A program made the translations under genes and the position numbers. The notes beneath the pieces were generated by a model that was not told where the DNA came from, ran no database searches, and worked only from the letters and a program-made list of their open reading frames with translations. A DNA stretch of 64,000 nucleotides. It comes from Paenibacillus_D tarimensis_A (GTDB lineage: Bacteria > Bacillota > Bacilli > Paenibacillales > Paenibacillaceae). This document shows positions 27,129-36,553 of this stretch, piece after piece (the first letter of the stretch is position 1; every line of letters starts with the position of its first letter). The stretch covers positions 1,860,001 to 1,924,000 of the forward strand of contig CP166298.1 in the NCBI GenBank assembly GCA_041281825.1, written 5' to 3'.

Positions 27129-28351
27129 ATGTGAATGAGATTCGCGGGCAGTTCCCGATCCTTCACCAGGAGATAAACGGTCATCCGCTTGTCTATTTGG
27201 ATAATGCGGCGACTTCACAGAAGCCGATCAAGGTTCTGGAGGCTCTAAAGGCTTACTACGAATCGGACAATTCGAATGTGCACCGCGGCGTCCATACGCT
27301 TGGCTCCCGGGCTACGGATGCGTATGAAGGGGCCCGTGCGAAGGTTATGCGCTTCCTGAACGCCGCAAGCGAACAGGAGATTATCTTTACACGGGGAACG
27401 ACAACGGCTTTGAATCTGGTCGCATCGAGTTATGCACGGGCCGTTTGCCGGGAAGGCGATGAAATTGTCATCACGCCGATGGAGCATCACAGCAACCTGA
27501 TTCCGTGGCAGCAGGCGGCTAAAGCGACGGGTGCCATTCTAAAGCATATTCCCCTTCGTCCCGACGGTACGATTGATCTGGCTGATGCAGAACAAACGAT
27601 TACCGAACGGACAAAGATTGTTTCCATTATGCACGTATCCAATGTGCTGGGCGTTATCAATCCGGTGAAAGAAATCGCCGCAATCGCCCATCGCAAAGGG
27701 GCGGTCATGGTTGTTGACGGAGCACAGAGCACGCCTCATATGAAAGTAGACGTTCGTGATCTCGATTGCGACTTTTATGCGTTCAGCGGGCATAAAATGT
27801 GCGGACCGACCGGAATCGGAGCCTTGTACGGGAAGAAGAAGCTGCTGGAGGCCATGGAACCGATCGAGTTCGGCGGAGAAATGATCGATCATGTTGATTT
27901 GCAGCATGCTACGTGGAAGGAACTGCCTTGGAAATTTGAGGGGGGGACGCCGATCATCGCAGGTGCGGTCGGTCTTGGTGCAGCAATCGATTTTCTCGTG
28001 GATATCGGATTGGATGAGGTTCACCGCCATGAGAAACAATTGGCCGCTTATGCGCATGACCGGCTTGCTGATATTGACGGCATCTCGATTTACGGACCGA
28101 AAGAAGGCCGTGTCGGTCTTGTTACATTCAATCTTGGCGATGTTCATCCGCATGACGTCGCAACGGTTCTGGATGCGGACGGCATAGCGATCCGGGCAGG
28201 GCATCACTGCTGCCAGCCGCTTATGCGCTGGCTGGAGGTATCGGCGACTGCGAGAGCGAGCTTCTACTTGTATAACAATGAGGAAGACGTCGACCGTTTA
28301 GTTCGCTCGCTACTAAAAACAAAGGAGTTCTTCGGTCATGCAATTGGATGA
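27125..28351 (+). CDS. sufS: Cysteine desulfurase SufS
   Basis: The 408-residue class V PLP enzyme takes sulfur from cysteine and passes it to SufU. The PLP lysine lies in FSGHKMCGPTG and the catalytic cysteine in RAGHHCCQPLMRW. MEHHSNLIPWQ and DGAQSTPHM are family motifs. The ATG overlaps the sufD stop (ATGA), and the 3' end overlaps sufU by 14 bases, so the operon is tightly coupled. Confidence 0.97.
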   Translation: MNVNEIRGQFPILHQEINGHPLVYLDNAATSQKPIKVLEALKAYYESDNSNVHRGVHTLGSRATDAYEGARAKVMRFLNAASEQEIIFTRGTTTALNLVASSYARAVCREGDEIVITPMEHHSNLIPWQQAAKATGAILKHIPLRPDGTIDLADAEQTITERTKIVSIMHVSNVLGVINPVKEIAAIAHRKGAVMVVDGAQSTPHMKVDVRDLDCDFYAFSGHKMCGPTGIGALYGKKKLLEAMEPIEFGGEMIDHVDLQHATWKELPWKFEGGTPIIAGAVGLGAAIDFLVDIGLDEVHRHEKQLAAYAHDRLADIDGISIYGPKEGRVGLVTFNLGDVHPHDVATVLDADGIAIRAGHHCCQPLMRWLEVSATARASFYLYNNEEDVDRLVRSLLKTKEFFGHAIG

Positions 28352-28763
28352 TTTATACCGCAGAGTCATAATGGATCATTACAAAAATCCGCGAAATCGA
28401 GGAACGCTTGAGGAGGAGGCCGTTACGGTCAACTTGAACAACCCGACTTGCGGCGACCGTATTTCACTCCAATTGCACCTTGAGAACGGGATTGTCAAAC
28501 AGGCGAAGTTTACGGGTGAGGGCTGCTCGATCAGCTTATCCTCGGCGTCCATGATGACTGACGCAGTGAAAGGCAAAACACTCGAGCAATCGCTGCAAAT
28601 GGCAGAGAAGTTCTCTGCCTTAATGAAAGGCGAACCGGTCGAGTTTGAAGAATATGAAGATATTGAAGCATTAAGCGGCGTGAACAAGTTCCCTGCACGA
28701 ATCAAATGCGCGACATTGGCTTGGAATGCTTTGCGTAAAGGAATCGAAAGTCAGCAATCTTAA
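28338..28763 (+). CDS. sufU: Zinc-dependent sulfurtransferase SufU
   Basis: The 141-residue IscU-like protein accepts sulfur from SufS. The three zinc/sulfur cysteines are in NPTCGDR, GEGCSIS and IKCATLAW, and the Gram-positive SufU insertion between the second and third is present. In this group SufU is a sulfur carrier and not a scaffold. Confidence 0.97.
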   Translation: MQLDDLYRRVIMDHYKNPRNRGTLEEEAVTVNLNNPTCGDRISLQLHLENGIVKQAKFTGEGCSISLSSASMMTDAVKGKTLEQSLQMAEKFSALMKGEPVEFEEYEDIEALSGVNKFPARIKCATLAWNALRKGIESQQS

Positions 28764-28797
28764 GAGGACGTTCACACACTAAAGGAGGTAAGGTAAG

Positions 28798-30195
28798 ATG
28801 GCCAAAAAAATGCCTGAGCTTGAAGATTATAAGTATGGCTTCCGCGATGAGCATAAAGCGGTGTTTCAAAGCGGTAAAGGGCTTACGCCGGAAATCGTCA
28901 AGACGATTTCCGAAATGAAAAACGAGCCGGCATGGATGCTTGATTTCCGGCTGAAGTCGCTGGAGCAATTTAACAAAATGCCTCTGCCCCGTTGGGGCGG
29001 CAATCTGGATGAGCTGGATTTCAATGATATCCAATATTATGTCCGGCCTTCGGAAAAGCAAGGTAAAACGTGGGAAGAGGTTCCGGCGGAAATAAAAGAA
29101 ACGTTCGATAAACTCGGCATTCCCGAAGCGGAACAGAAGTTTCTGGCCGGTGTGTCCGCTCAATACGAATCCGAGGTCGTTTACCACAGCATGCAGGAAG
29201 ACTTGGAAAAGCAAGGCGTTATTTTCACGGATACCGACACGGCTCTTCGCGAGCATCCTGAAATATTTAAGGAATATTTCGGAACCGTTGTTCCGCCAAG
29301 CGACAATAAATTTGCCGCATTGAACAGCGCGGTATGGTCCGGCGGCAGCTTTATTTACGTTCCGAAGGGCGTGAAATGTGAAATTCCGCTCCAAGCCTAT
29401 TTCCGGATCAATTCGGAAAATATGGGACAATTTGAACGCACGCTGATCATAGCGGACGAGGACAGCTTCGTGCATTACGTTGAAGGATGTACGGCGCCGA
29501 TCTACAGCACAAACTCGCTGCACAGCGCGGTTGTTGAAATCTTGTGCAAGAAAAACGCTCGCGTCCGTTATACGACGATTCAGAACTGGGCCCCGAATAT
29601 CTATAACCTGGTTACGAAACGTGCGGTAGCCGAAGAAAATGCGACGATGGAATGGGTTGACGGCAACATCGGCTCCAAGCTGACAATGAAATATCCGGCG
29701 GTTGTCCTTAAAGGACGGGGAGCTAAAGGAATGGTTCTGTCGATCGCTGTGGCAGGTAAAGGACAGCATCAGGATGCAGGTGCCAAGATGACGCATCTTG
29801 CACCGGATACAACCTCCACAATCGTATCCAAATCGATCAGCAAGCATGGCGGCAAAGTAACGTATCGCGGCCTGGCTTCCTTCGGACGTAATTCCGAAGG
29901 CTCTAAAGCAAATATTAAATGCGATACGCTTATTCTTGATAATGAGTCGACATCGGATACGATTCCATATAACGAAATTATGAACGACAATATTACGCTG
30001 GAGCATGAAGCAACGGTTTCCAAGGTTTCCGAGGATCAATTGTTTTACCTTATGAGCCGCGGATTGTCCGAAGCCGAGGCAACTCAGATGATCGTAATGG
30101 GCTTCATCGAGCCGTTCACCAAAGAACTGCCGATGGAATATGCGGTGGAAATGAACAGGCTCATCAAGTTCGAGATGGAAGGCTCCATCGGATGA
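28798..30195 (+). CDS. sufB: Fe-S cluster assembly protein SufB
   Basis: The 465-residue core scaffold of SufBC2D builds the cluster. Family landmarks are YESEVVYHSM, VEGCTAPIYSTNSLHSA (containing a conserved cysteine) and GRNSEGSKANIKCD. AAAGGAGG lies 6 bases before the ATG. It is the last gene of the operon and is followed directly by a strong terminator. Confidence 0.98.
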   Translation: MAKKMPELEDYKYGFRDEHKAVFQSGKGLTPEIVKTISEMKNEPAWMLDFRLKSLEQFNKMPLPRWGGNLDELDFNDIQYYVRPSEKQGKTWEEVPAEIKETFDKLGIPEAEQKFLAGVSAQYESEVVYHSMQEDLEKQGVIFTDTDTALREHPEIFKEYFGTVVPPSDNKFAALNSAVWSGGSFIYVPKGVKCEIPLQAYFRINSENMGQFERTLIIADEDSFVHYVEGCTAPIYSTNSLHSAVVEILCKKNARVRYTTIQNWAPNIYNLVTKRAVAEENATMEWVDGNIGSKLTMKYPAVVLKGRGAKGMVLSIAVAGKGQHQDAGAKMTHLAPDTTSTIVSKSISKHGGKVTYRGLASFGRNSEGSKANIKCDTLILDNESTSDTIPYNEIMNDNITLEHEATVSKVSEDQLFYLMSRGLSEAEATQMIVMGFIEPFTKELPMEYAVEMNRLIKFEMEGSIG

Positions 30196-30200
30196 TTAAG

Positions 30201-30240
30201 AATAATCCTTCTCCGTTAAGCGGAGGGGGATTATTTTATT
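30201..30240 (+). terminator. Terminator of the suf operon
   Basis: The stem AATAATCC-CTCCG / CGGAG-GGATTATT has a small internal bulge and is followed by TTATT. Confidence 0.85.
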
Positions 30241-30316
30241 ATGACGCATAAATGCCATGTTAACTTCCCATCCTAACGAAAGGTCAAGCGCCAATCCATT
30301 AGAAAGGGAGAAAGGC

Positions 30317-31312
30317 ATGAAGCGTCAATTTATTGCGATTTTCGTCATTACCGCTTTGGTCGTAACGGGATGTGCCGGACAAGCGGGAACAAGAGACGGC
30401 AACAATACGGTCCGTCCCCAAAATACCGGCGAATCCGTTCAAATGCTTGAAGATGGACAAATCACATTACCCATCGTTAAGATCGATGGCACAGATTATG
30501 TTGACATTGCACAAATGGCTGAAGTAATCGGCTTTCAATTTTCGAACTGGTCGGATGATAAAACGAATTTTGGAATCGGCGACAACGACATCGTTTGGTC
30601 GTTCAAGCCGGAATCCCGTACAGCGGAAAAAGAAGAGACAGAGGTACTTATGGATGCGCCGGCACGCAAGCATCAAGGCACAATCATGATACCAAGCTCC
30701 GCGCTCAAGCCATTGTTTGGAGAAGAGGCTGTATTTACCGTTCAGGAGGGGCAAGTTTTCATATTTCCGGCTTCGTCTGACACTCCTGCCGGCGATCCGG
30801 AAGAAGATTTCGGAGACGATCCGGAGGACTTGACTCAAGGAAAAGATCTAGAAGCTTCTGTAAGTCTTCCGATGGATCTTCAAGCGCAGTTACAGGACAT
30901 GAGCGTGTTGTCTTTAAATCAAAGATCGCAGCTCATTACGAAAGCGAAAAGGTACTTGGGTGTCCCTTATAAGTTTGGTGCAGGCCCCTATACGAGGACA
31001 AAAAGATTTGACTGCTCTTCGTATGTGAGGCATCTCTATGCGGATTTTGGATATAAACTGCCCCGAACCGCTCGTGCACAAGCAACAAAAGGCAAACTCG
31101 TGCCAAAATCGAAGCTTAGAAGAGGCGATTTGCTTTTCTTTTATGTTCCGGGCCGGTTTAAAACCAACACAAAGGTCGGACACGTCGGTATCTATATGGG
31201 TAATAAAAAAATGATTCATTCCAGTCCGAAACCGAAAAACGGCGTGCAAATCTCGAATATCAATTCGAATTATTGGAAGAGGACATTTCTGCGCGCCAAA
31301 CGATTGAGTTAG
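30317..31312 (+). CDS. NlpC/P60 cell-wall hydrolase lipoprotein
   Basis: The 331-residue lipoprotein has the lipobox VVTGC, with the lipidated Cys near residue 19. A copper-amine-oxidase-N-like region (about 50-150) is followed by an acidic linker. The C-terminal NlpC/P60 peptidase has catalytic Cys233 in FDCSSYVRHLY and His in GHVGIYMGNKKMIH. It probably cleaves peptidoglycan stem peptides outside the membrane. The start at ATG 30317 follows AAAGGGAG, and the signal peptide begins there; the frame from 30257 is too long. Confidence 0.9.
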   Translation: MKRQFIAIFVITALVVTGCAGQAGTRDGNNTVRPQNTGESVQMLEDGQITLPIVKIDGTDYVDIAQMAEVIGFQFSNWSDDKTNFGIGDNDIVWSFKPESRTAEKEETEVLMDAPARKHQGTIMIPSSALKPLFGEEAVFTVQEGQVFIFPASSDTPAGDPEEDFGDDPEDLTQGKDLEASVSLPMDLQAQLQDMSVLSLNQRSQLITKAKRYLGVPYKFGAGPYTRTKRFDCSSYVRHLYADFGYKLPRTARAQATKGKLVPKSKLRRGDLLFFYVPGRFKTNTKVGHVGIYMGNKKMIHSSPKPKNGVQISNINSNYWKRTFLRAKRLS

Positions 31313-31327
31313 ATGACTGTGTAAAAT

Positions 31328-31352
31328 AAGGACTGCCGTTAGGGCAGTCCTT
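31328..31352. terminator. Terminator between the NlpC/P60 and HD-GYP genes
   Basis: The perfect 10-bp stem AAGGACTGCC / GGCAGTCCTT has a 5-base loop and lies between convergent genes. Confidence 0.8.
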
Positions 31353-31362
31353 AAACATTGGT

Positions 31363-32411
31363 CTACATAAATACTGCTTTTATCTCATCGGAATGATCGG
31401 AAGACAGGTCTACAAACTTGTCATTCACGCGAACGAGAGGACGGAAAAAGTCGCTTGTGTTCGTCATGACGATGATGCCTTTCGCCCCCGATTGAAGTTC
31501 GACCGTTTTGCCGATAAAGTTCGGAACCATATGGCGGATGAAGGTGTGGGTGGTTAACGGATCCATGTCATGAAAACTCATACGGTGCAGCTCTTTCAAA
31601 ACAAACATCAGATCGCGCTTCTCCCGATAGACGCGAGTGGAGATCATTGCGCTGTAAATATCGGCTACGGCAACAATCTTGGCGGCCGGATGAATACGCT
31701 CGCCGCTCATGCCGTTCGGATAACCGGTGCCGTTCATCCGTTCATGATGCTGAAGAGCAGCCAGAGCGATAAGATCGTCTCGGAAGGAGTTATTGATAAT
31801 TTCATAACCGAATAAGGGATGTTGCTTGATTTGTTCGAACTCTTCCTCGGTCAGCTTACCCGGCTTGTTTAAAATGTTTAGATCGATTTTGGATTTACCG
31901 ATATCGTGCAAAAACCCGGCTTTACCTATACGAAGCGCCGTGTGTTCGTCGTAATCAAGCCATTTCGCGATATAATAAGATAACATCCCAACTTGAACCG
32001 AATGCTGATATGTATAATCGTCCTTTGTGTTTAACAACAGAAGCATGGAAACGACGTCCCGTTCCAATTTCATATTATCGACCAATGGCTGATAGGCAGC
32101 TGTAACATCCGCATCTTTTATGGTCCCTTGAACCAGACCTTGCTTAAACAGCCGCTCAAATCCGCCGACCGCTTCCTGATACAGCTTGGAGGCTTTGGGA
32201 AGCCAATTGGGACTAGTTCCGCTGCTTCATCAGACTGAAAGCCCGTATGTCCGGTATCAATTTCTACATACTCGACATGGTGCTGAAGGAGCTTGGAAAT
32301 ATCATTGGCTTGCAGAAGCGTCCCTCTGGAAAGGATGTTAAGACCGTAACTGTTGAATATATCGTCGCTTAACCGATCTCCGGCATTCAACTCCGTTACA
32401 TGCACTCTCAT
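31363..32411 (-). pseudogene. HD-GYP phosphodiesterase gene with a frameshift
   Basis: Two frames join into one HD-GYP protein of about 349 residues. The N-terminal part begins MRVHVTELNAGDRLSDDIF. The frame breaks near 32203-32210 and resumes at WLPKASKLYQEAVGG. Restoring one base in CCAATTGG would give a continuous protein. The catalytic part is intact: FLHDIGKSKI for the HD pair and HHERMNGTGYP for the GYP motif. It would hydrolyse cyclic di-GMP or a related dinucleotide. A paralogue with the same layout lies at 36554. The break may be a true mutation or a sequencing error; the internal ATG at 32085 could still give the HD-GYP domain alone. Confidence 0.85.
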
Positions 32412-32492
32412 TTGGCACCTCGAAAGTATAAGTAAGATTTATTACTATAGTACCAAAAATTTCGTGTAATTGGCAATCAAAGGTAAGTAATA

Positions 32493-33224
32493 TTATAGTG
32501 GGGAGAGGGGATTCCAGGGACCTAGCTGGTGTCCCTTCCATTCCGATCCGTCCTGCCATATCTCCTTTTTCCATATTGGAACAACTTGCTTTAATCGTTC
32601 GATTGCGTATCTGCTTGCTTCATAGCACTGGGCACGATGAGGTGCGGAGACAGCGATGACAACACTTGCTTCTGCAATCTCCACGACACCGATCCGATGG
32701 TGAATAGCACAGCGTGCGCCCGGCCATTTGCTGTTGATTTCGTCTCCGATTTGCCGAAGGGTATGCTCGGCCATCGGGATATAGGCTTCATATTCCAGCC
32801 TTACGGTTCTTTTGCCATAGGTCCATTCTCTCGTCGTACCTATAAATGTCAGCGCCGCACCATTCGCGGGTGAATTAACAAGTGCGGTTATATGTTCAAC
32901 CGAGAGCGGCGAGGAAGTAACCTGAAATAAGGAGTTGCCGTCGACTTCCTTACCGTGGACGATTTGCGTATCTTCACCGCCGGACACGGGAGGCAGTAAG
33001 GCAATTTCGTCGGTTCCGGTTATATATTCGTCGTCGGAGGCGTAAGCTTGGTTTTTGGCGACGAAAGAAACGCGGACCAAATCCGAATGCTCGGGAAAGC
33101 GTTCAATGATCCGCTCTTTCAGTTCTCGGATTTGCAGTTCAGGTTCCTCGAATGCAAGGCTGATCGAGGTTTGTCCGAAGCGTTCTGATAGTCCGGCAAA
33201 CAATTGAATGGTAAATGTTGTCAT
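32493..33224 (-). CDS. moaDE: MoaD-MoaE fusion, molybdopterin synthase
   Basis: This single 243-residue protein joins both subunits of molybdopterin synthase. Residues 1-83 are MoaD (ubiquitin-like) ending in PPVSGG at 79-83. Residues 105-240 are MoaE, with FIGTTREW, HHRIGVVEIAEASV and the active-site lysines in PIWKKE. In separate MoaD the terminal Gly-Gly is thiocarboxylated, so this fusion must be cleaved or work differently. Mycobacterium tuberculosis MoaX has the same order and is cleaved. The start at ATG 33224 follows GAGG by 9 bases. It is divergent from moaA. Confidence 0.93.
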   Translation of the reverse strand: MTTFTIQLFAGLSERFGQTSISLAFEEPELQIRELKERIIERFPEHSDLVRVSFVAKNQAYASDDEYITGTDEIALLPPVSGGEDTQIVHGKEVDGNSLFQVTSSPLSVEHITALVNSPANGAALTFIGTTREWTYGKRTVRLEYEAYIPMAEHTLRQIGDEINSKWPGARCAIHHRIGVVEIAEASVVIAVSAPHRAQCYEASRYAIERLKQVVPIWKKEIWQDGSEWKGHQLGPWNPLSPL

Positions 33225-33335
33225 GTCAAATATCCTCACATTAAATCGGAATGATGTTTTTTATAGCATACCATAATAAGCGAAAAAATGTTATGCTGAG
33301 AGTAAGTAAAGTGGAACAGGAAAGGAGTGTGGGGA

Positions 33336-34337
33336 ATGTCTGAACTTATAGACCGTTTTGGACGGCATCATAACTATTTGCGTATTTCCGTAACCGACCG
33401 GTGTAATTTGAGATGTCTTTATTGTATGCCTGAGGAAGGGGTGGAATTTACAGATGCGTCCAACTTGCTCTCCTATGATCAGATCACGGAGGTTGTAGAG
33501 GCCGCAGCCGGGCTTGGCATTAGCAAATTGCGAATTACCGGCGGCGAACCGCTTGTACGCCCCGGGCTCGACGGCTTAATCGCCCAGCTTGCATCGATAC
33601 CGGGCATAACGGATATCGCGTTGACAACGAATGGATTGCTGCTGGCCCCTCAGGCGAAAGCGCTCAAAGCTGCCGGGTTGTCGCGGGTAAATATTAGTCT
33701 GGATACGCTGGAGCCGGCCCGTTTTCGGCTTATTGCCAGACGGGGGGATCTAAAGCGGGTCATGGAAGGGATCGAAGCCGCGGCCGATGCGGGGATGACG
33801 CCGATCAAGCTGAACTGTGTGCTGCTTAAAGGCATTAATGAAGATGAAATTGCTTCTTTTCTAAAGCTTGCATATGAGCGCCCGCTGCATGTCAGATTTA
33901 TCGAATATATGCCGATCGGCCATGCCGACGAAAATTGGAAGAACCACTACCTGCCGCTTTCCCGCGTAATGGAAATAGCCCAGGATGCAGGATATGTTCT
34001 GTCTCCGAGAACTGAAGTTACCGGAAACGGGCCTTCGGAGGACTGGCATATGGAGGGCGGCGCCGGCTCGTTCGGCCTGATTCACCCGGTCAGCGACCAG
34101 TTCTGCAAACGATGCAACCGGTTGAGATTAACGGCTGACGGTTTTATTAAGCCTTGTTTATATTGGTTGGACGAATTGAATGTAAAACCAGCCTTGGGCG
34201 ATCGGGAACAGATGGCCCAGCTGTTCAGGCGCGCGATGGATCTCAAACCTGAGAATCATGAAATGGCCGCAAAGCTTTTGAATGAAGCGCAGAGCCACGT
34301 TCCAACCGAACGCCGCATGTCCCAAATCGGCGGGTAA
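33336..34337 (+). CDS. moaA: GTP 3',8-cyclase MoaA
   Basis: The 333-residue radical SAM enzyme carries out the first step of molybdenum cofactor synthesis with MoaC. Cys23, Cys27 and Cys30 in CNLRCLYC bind the first cluster. The second cluster site is CKRCNRLRLTADG followed by KPCLY. The C-terminus ends in Gly-Gly, as the family requires. The start at ATG 33336 follows AAAGGAG (33321-33327). It is divergent from the moaD-moaE fusion, and the following gene may belong to the same transcript. Confidence 0.97.
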   Translation: MSELIDRFGRHHNYLRISVTDRCNLRCLYCMPEEGVEFTDASNLLSYDQITEVVEAAAGLGISKLRITGGEPLVRPGLDGLIAQLASIPGITDIALTTNGLLLAPQAKALKAAGLSRVNISLDTLEPARFRLIARRGDLKRVMEGIEAAADAGMTPIKLNCVLLKGINEDEIASFLKLAYERPLHVRFIEYMPIGHADENWKNHYLPLSRVMEIAQDAGYVLSPRTEVTGNGPSEDWHMEGGAGSFGLIHPVSDQFCKRCNRLRLTADGFIKPCLYWLDELNVKPALGDREQMAQLFRRAMDLKPENHEMAAKLLNEAQSHVPTERRMSQIGG

Positions 34338-34387
34338 GCGGAGCTGGATTGGAAATAATGAGAATAATTTATGGGGGAAGATTTTAC

Positions 34388-34867
34388 ATGGAACATAGTA
34401 ATTCCGATACGATCAGGATCTTTCATGAAGGGGTGGCGGTTGGAACAATATCTCCGCAGGAAATGGCCGAATTGGCAGGCGGGACTTTCGATATATCCGA
34501 GAGGGTACCGAATGCGGAAGGAAAGGCCTTTGATTTTCATAGCTGGTATAAGGCTTGGAGACATCAAAACGGGCTTGACGAGGACATTTCGGTTCCTAAT
34601 CAATTGACAGTGGAAGCGGCGGATACATTCGAAGCGGTCATACCCTGGAGCCAACTTGAGAACGCTGCAGTCCTTTATGCTTCTCCCGACGGAGGCGCTC
34701 TGACGAAGAGCGGTCCGATCCGTCTGTATGCGCCGAATGGAACAAGCGACTGTCTGAATGTCAAAAGTATAGTTCTCATGCGTTTTATGCACGATGGATC
34801 GCACAATAGAGAGGCGCATTACGGATTCAAGAATGTCTTTACCCCGGACGAACTGCGTAAAAAATAG
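34388..34867 (+). CDS. Uncharacterised protein next to moaA
   Basis: The 159-residue protein is not firmly recognised. The segment VIPWSQLENAAVLYAS and the following GPIRLYAPNGTSDCLNVKS recall the tail of molybdopterin-dependent oxidoreductase (sulfite oxidase-like) domains, including a possible cofactor-contact Cys, but the full domain is not present. Its position 50 bases after moaA fits a Moco-related role. The start at ATG 34388 follows GGGGGAAG. Confidence is good that it is a gene and low for function. Confidence 0.75.
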   Translation: MEHSNSDTIRIFHEGVAVGTISPQEMAELAGGTFDISERVPNAEGKAFDFHSWYKAWRHQNGLDEDISVPNQLTVEAADTFEAVIPWSQLENAAVLYASPDGGALTKSGPIRLYAPNGTSDCLNVKSIVLMRFMHDGSHNREAHYGFKNVFTPDELRKK

Positions 34868-34891
34868 TCCTATCATCGATCGCACTCATGC

Positions 34892-34956
34892 AAGCAGAGA
34901 GACTTTGAGAAGCAGCGAGACTTTGAGCTCGGCTCAAAGATCCCTATGTCAGGAGG
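34892..34956 (+). repeat. Short hairpin-SD repeat, copy before yunD
   Basis: A partial unit (GAGAGACTTTGAGAAGC) is followed by a full unit with stem CTTTGAGC (34921-34928) and GCTCAAAG (34932-34939), then ATCCCTATGTC and AGGAGG (34951-34956). It supplies the ribosome binding site for the next gene. Confidence 0.85.
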
Positions 34957-34966
34957 ACACACCACC

Positions 34967-36415
34967 TTGTATTCCGGAGATCAGCATCTGCCTCGCGTCG
35001 TCCTTCTCCATTCGAATGATATTCACAGCCGGCTGGAACGCACGTCCCAAATCGCTTCGTTTATTTCGGAACAGCGCCGGGTTTACGGTGACGATCGTTT
35101 GCTCGTCGTGGATTGCGGCGACCATATGGACCGAATGAGGCTGGAGACCGAAGGAAGCAACGGGAGAGTTAACATCGAATTAATGAACGCGGCTTGTTAT
35201 ACTGCAGCGGCTATCGGCAATAATGAGGGATTGACTTATCGTAAAGAAACACTTGGGCGTGTCTACGAAACGTATGCCCAATTCCCTGTCATTTGTGCAA
35301 ATCTGTTTGATGCCAAGACCGGACAGAGGCCTGATTGGATGCTGCCTAGGCTGATCACCCGCAAGAACGGAATGACCTTCGGCATAACGAGCGTGACTTT
35401 TCAGTACGAATCCTTTTACAGGCTTCTCGGCTGGCAGGTGACGGATCCGCTGATGGCGGCCGCAGAACAAGTGGGCTGGATGCGTTCCCGCGTTGATGTG
35501 GTGGTCGTCCTGTCCCATCTTGGTCTGCCTATGGATGAACGGATGGCAATGGAGATTAAGGGTATCGATGTTATTGCAGGGGGACATACGCATCACCTGC
35601 TTTATGAACCGATAAGGATATCGGACACCATCGTTTGTGCGGCAGGCAAATTCGGCGACCATCTGGGAAAGATTGAGATAGATTGGAACTCAAGCACCGA
35701 CAAACCGGTTCTGCGCGCTTCATGCGTTTCTGTTGCCGATTATGCTGAAGAGCCGGAGTCGAATGAAATTATAAAGCGGTATCGGGCGTCCGGCGAACGG
35801 CGGTTGAGCCGGGTCGTTGCACGGCTGGACGAGCCGCTTCCTGTCCGTCTTGAAGGGGAATCTCCGCTTGGCAATCTGCTCGCCGCAGGGTTGAGAAGGT
35901 GGACGGATGCCGAGATCGGGATAGTGAATACAGGACAGCTGCTTGGAGGATTAGCGAAGGGTGACGTAACGGAGGGACAACTGCATGCCTTATGTCCGTC
36001 GCCGATTAATCCGTGCAGAATGCAATTGTCCGGCCGCCAAATTCGAACCGCACTGGAGGAATCGCTGCTTGATGAGTTTATCGGCATGCCGATTCGCGGC
36101 TACGGTTTTCGCGGACATCGATTAGGCGCACTTGCAATTGACGGTATCGAAGTGGTCTATGACCCGGATCAGCTCGATTACCATAAAATTATCTCGATCA
36201 CAATTCAAGGTGAAGAGTTGACAGACGACAAGGATTATATCGTTGGTACGATCGATATGTTTACCTTTGGAGCAGGCTACAAGAGCTTGCGGCAAGGTAT
36301 GGATATTCAATATTACTTACCGGAATTTATCCGTAACGTTCTAGCTTCGCAGCTTACTGACCGAAGCTTTGTTCTGGATTGTTTCCGCAATCGATGGTCG
36401 GTGCTCAAATCCTGA
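34967..36415 (+). CDS. yunD: YunD-like metallophosphatase / 5'-nucleotidase family protein
   Basis: The 482-residue protein has an N-terminal metallophosphatase domain with HSNDIHSR, VDCGDHMDR, GNNEG (in place of the usual GNHE/D), SHLG and GGHTHH. A C-terminal 5'-nucleotidase domain (about 290-450) has the substrate-loop sequence FTFGAGY. It lacks a signal peptide, so it acts in the cytoplasm. The start is TTG 34967, 10 bases after AGGAGG; the ATG at 34946 is inside the hairpin repeat. The GNNEG change, which loses a metal-ligand His, is worth noting. Confidence 0.88.
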   Translation: MYSGDQHLPRVVLLHSNDIHSRLERTSQIASFISEQRRVYGDDRLLVVDCGDHMDRMRLETEGSNGRVNIELMNAACYTAAAIGNNEGLTYRKETLGRVYETYAQFPVICANLFDAKTGQRPDWMLPRLITRKNGMTFGITSVTFQYESFYRLLGWQVTDPLMAAAEQVGWMRSRVDVVVVLSHLGLPMDERMAMEIKGIDVIAGGHTHHLLYEPIRISDTIVCAAGKFGDHLGKIEIDWNSSTDKPVLRASCVSVADYAEEPESNEIIKRYRASGERRLSRVVARLDEPLPVRLEGESPLGNLLAAGLRRWTDAEIGIVNTGQLLGGLAKGDVTEGQLHALCPSPINPCRMQLSGRQIRTALEESLLDEFIGMPIRGYGFRGHRLGALAIDGIEVVYDPDQLDYHKIISITIQGEELTDDKDYIVGTIDMFTFGAGYKSLRQGMDIQYYLPEFIRNVLASQLTDRSFVLDCFRNRWSVLKS

Positions 36416-36553
36416 TTCTTCAATTTTTTTTGTTGATTTGAGGCTAATCGTGTCGAAATATGTTGCTCTTTTATGAAATTTCCCTTACATTTATTGTATG
36501 GATTGCCGATAGTAAAGGTAAGTAATGTTTGACAGATGGGCAGGGATAATACA

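Noticed and set aside
34946..34966. ATG start for the YunD homologue at 34946
   Set aside because: This ATG is the CCCTATGTC of the repeat, before the ribosome binding site. TTG 34967 has correct spacing.
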